Positions 63,217 through 64,000 of a DNA stretch of 64,000 nucleotides are shown here, piece by piece. Position 1 is the stretch's first letter. The number at the start of each line of letters is the position of its first letter. The notes beneath the pieces were generated by a model, which worked only from the letters and a program-made list of their open reading frames with translations, had not been told where the DNA came from and did not search any database. Source of the DNA: Saprospirales bacterium (GTDB lineage: Bacteria > Bacteroidota > Bacteroidia > Chitinophagales > Saprospiraceae). Where the stretch lies: contig JADJYG010000006.1 of the NCBI GenBank assembly GCA_016719895.1, forward strand, positions 248,001 through 312,000, written 5' to 3'. A program made the position numbers and the translations under genes.

Positions 63217-63224
63217 TACTTTTG
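63217..63224 (+). promoter_or_regulatory. -7 box (TACTTTTG) for metG
   Basis: An exact TAnnTTTG match 81 bp before the metG start, within the 190-bp gap after the HD gene. Confidence 0.6.
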
Positions 63225-63305
63225 CGCCCTGCAGCCAAACCCAAGCTGCTGTGGCAATTGCTGCTCCAGGTGTTTGCCCTGAAAAATCGCCCTGTACCAC
63301 GCCCA

Positions 63306-64000
63306 ATGATGAAAAAACGATACTTAGTTACCGCCGCGTTGCCATACGCCAACGGGCCCCTGCACATCGGCCACCTGGCTGGCGCATATCTTCCAGCCGA
63401 TATTTACGTGCGTTACCTGCGGCTGATGGGAAAGGACGTCGTGTTTGTGTGTGGCTCCGACGAGCATGGCGCCGCTATCACCGTCCGCGCCCGCAAGGAT
63501 GGCGTTACGCCGCGCGAAATCGTGGATACCTACCATACGATCCTGCGCGACACGTTTCAAAAAATAGGCATCGGGTTCGATATTTACCACCGCACCAGCG
63601 CGCCGCTCCACCATGAAACGTCGCAGGACTTTTTCCGGACCTTGCTCGTCAACGGCCAGTTCGACGAAAAAGAAAGCGATCAGTACTACGACGAAACGGC
63701 CGGGCAGTTTTTGGCCGACCGCTACATCACCGGCACCTGCCCGGTGTGCGCCAATTTAGATGCCTATGGCGACCAATGCGAAAAATGCGGCTCCACCCTC
63801 AGCCCTACCCAACTGATCAACCCCCGCTCCACCCTGAGCGGCGCCACACCCGTACTCCGGCCCACCACCCACTGGTACCTCAAACTCGACGAGCACGAGA
63901 CCTGGCTGCGCGAATGGATCAATACGGGAGTAGCCGGCGGAAAACAACTGCACGACCCGGCCGCCTGGAAAAATCACGTGATTGGCCAGTGCAATTCCTG
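63306..64000 (+). CDS. metG: Methionine-tRNA ligase (3'-partial)
   Basis: The first 231 codons of methionyl-tRNA synthetase, cut by the window edge. The class I signature is PYANGPLHIGHL (HIGH motif as HIGH), followed by ADIYVRYLRLMGKDVVFVCG and SDEHGAAITVRA. A zinc-finger-like knuckle is visible: GTCPVCANLDAYGDQCEKCG, with two CxxC pairs. PTTHWYLKLDEHE is also typical. Two ATG codons in tandem (63306 and 63309) can serve as start; I chose the first. The C-terminal anticodon-binding and tRNA-binding domains lie outside the window. Confidence 0.95.
   Translation, partial: MMKKRYLVTAALPYANGPLHIGHLAGAYLPADIYVRYLRLMGKDVVFVCGSDEHGAAITVRARKDGVTPREIVDTYHTILRDTFQKIGIGFDIYHRTSAPLHHETSQDFFRTLLVNGQFDEKESDQYYDETAGQFLADRYITGTCPVCANLDAYGDQCEKCGSTLSPTQLINPRSTLSGATPVLRPTTHWYLKLDEHETWLREWINTGVAGGKQLHDPAAWKNHVIGQCNS

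Overview
The window comes from a member of the Bacteroidota, most likely class Saprospiria or a close relative (inference). The evidence is a type IX secretion sortase (PorU), a protein with the gliding-motility/type B sorting C-terminal domain, an archaeal-type prenylglyceryl phosphate synthase (PcrB), several exact TAnnTTTG -7 boxes of the Bacteroidota type close to start codons, and no Shine-Dalgarno-led starts. Coding GC is fairly high, which produces many long antisense reading frames that are not genes. No tRNA, rRNA or CRISPR array was recognised.

Region 1 (1-12 kb) is mostly housekeeping: 55-bp tandem repeats, aroE, proline dehydrogenase, a frameshifted O-antigen-ligase-like protein, a PA0069-type radical SAM protein, nadA, a patatin-like membrane protein with frameshifted pcrB, an outer-membrane barrel and purF. 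Region 2 (12-16 kb) is accessory: a collapsed AAA/DUF4143 remnant, an uncharacterised helical protein, an AbiE-type toxin/antitoxin operon with a candidate operator, and an NlpC/P60-like lipoprotein.

Region 3 (16.9-30.5 kb) is the most unusual part. Four collinear genes encode a glycine/alanine-rich hydrophobic helical protein, a 1710-residue beta-rich protein with a long alanine-rich helical tail, a protein of about 1677 residues (broken by one frameshift) that combines five beta/gamma-crystallin-type motifs nested inside a LamG-like domain with a YWTD-like propeller and a TolA-like tail, and a secreted DUF3421/jelly-roll/alpha-carbonic anhydrase broken by an in-frame TGA. The first three lack signal peptides. 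I do not recognise this gene set as a described system.

Region 4 (30.5-41 kb) mixes a truncated TIR protein, an AsmA-like protein, UPF0158, a 5'-truncated outer-membrane receptor, an intact AAA/DUF4143 ATPase and a DUF2911 protein with several foldback (long inverted-repeat) elements. Region 5 (40-64 kb) returns to core genes: rhlE-like helicase, lepA, an OmpA-OmpA protein, two thioredoxin-fold proteins, a PD40-propeller protein, a sugar-kinase-like phosphotransferase, a phosphatase, an amidohydrolase, a T9SS cargo protein, a diheme cytochrome lipoprotein, L-serine dehydratase, a YtfJ/YtfI-like pair, porU, a pentameric-channel-like protein, an HD hydrolase and the start of metG.

Three genes share the same lesion, one missing base, and a fourth has a single nonsense codon. 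Assembly error must therefore be considered before calling them pseudogenes.
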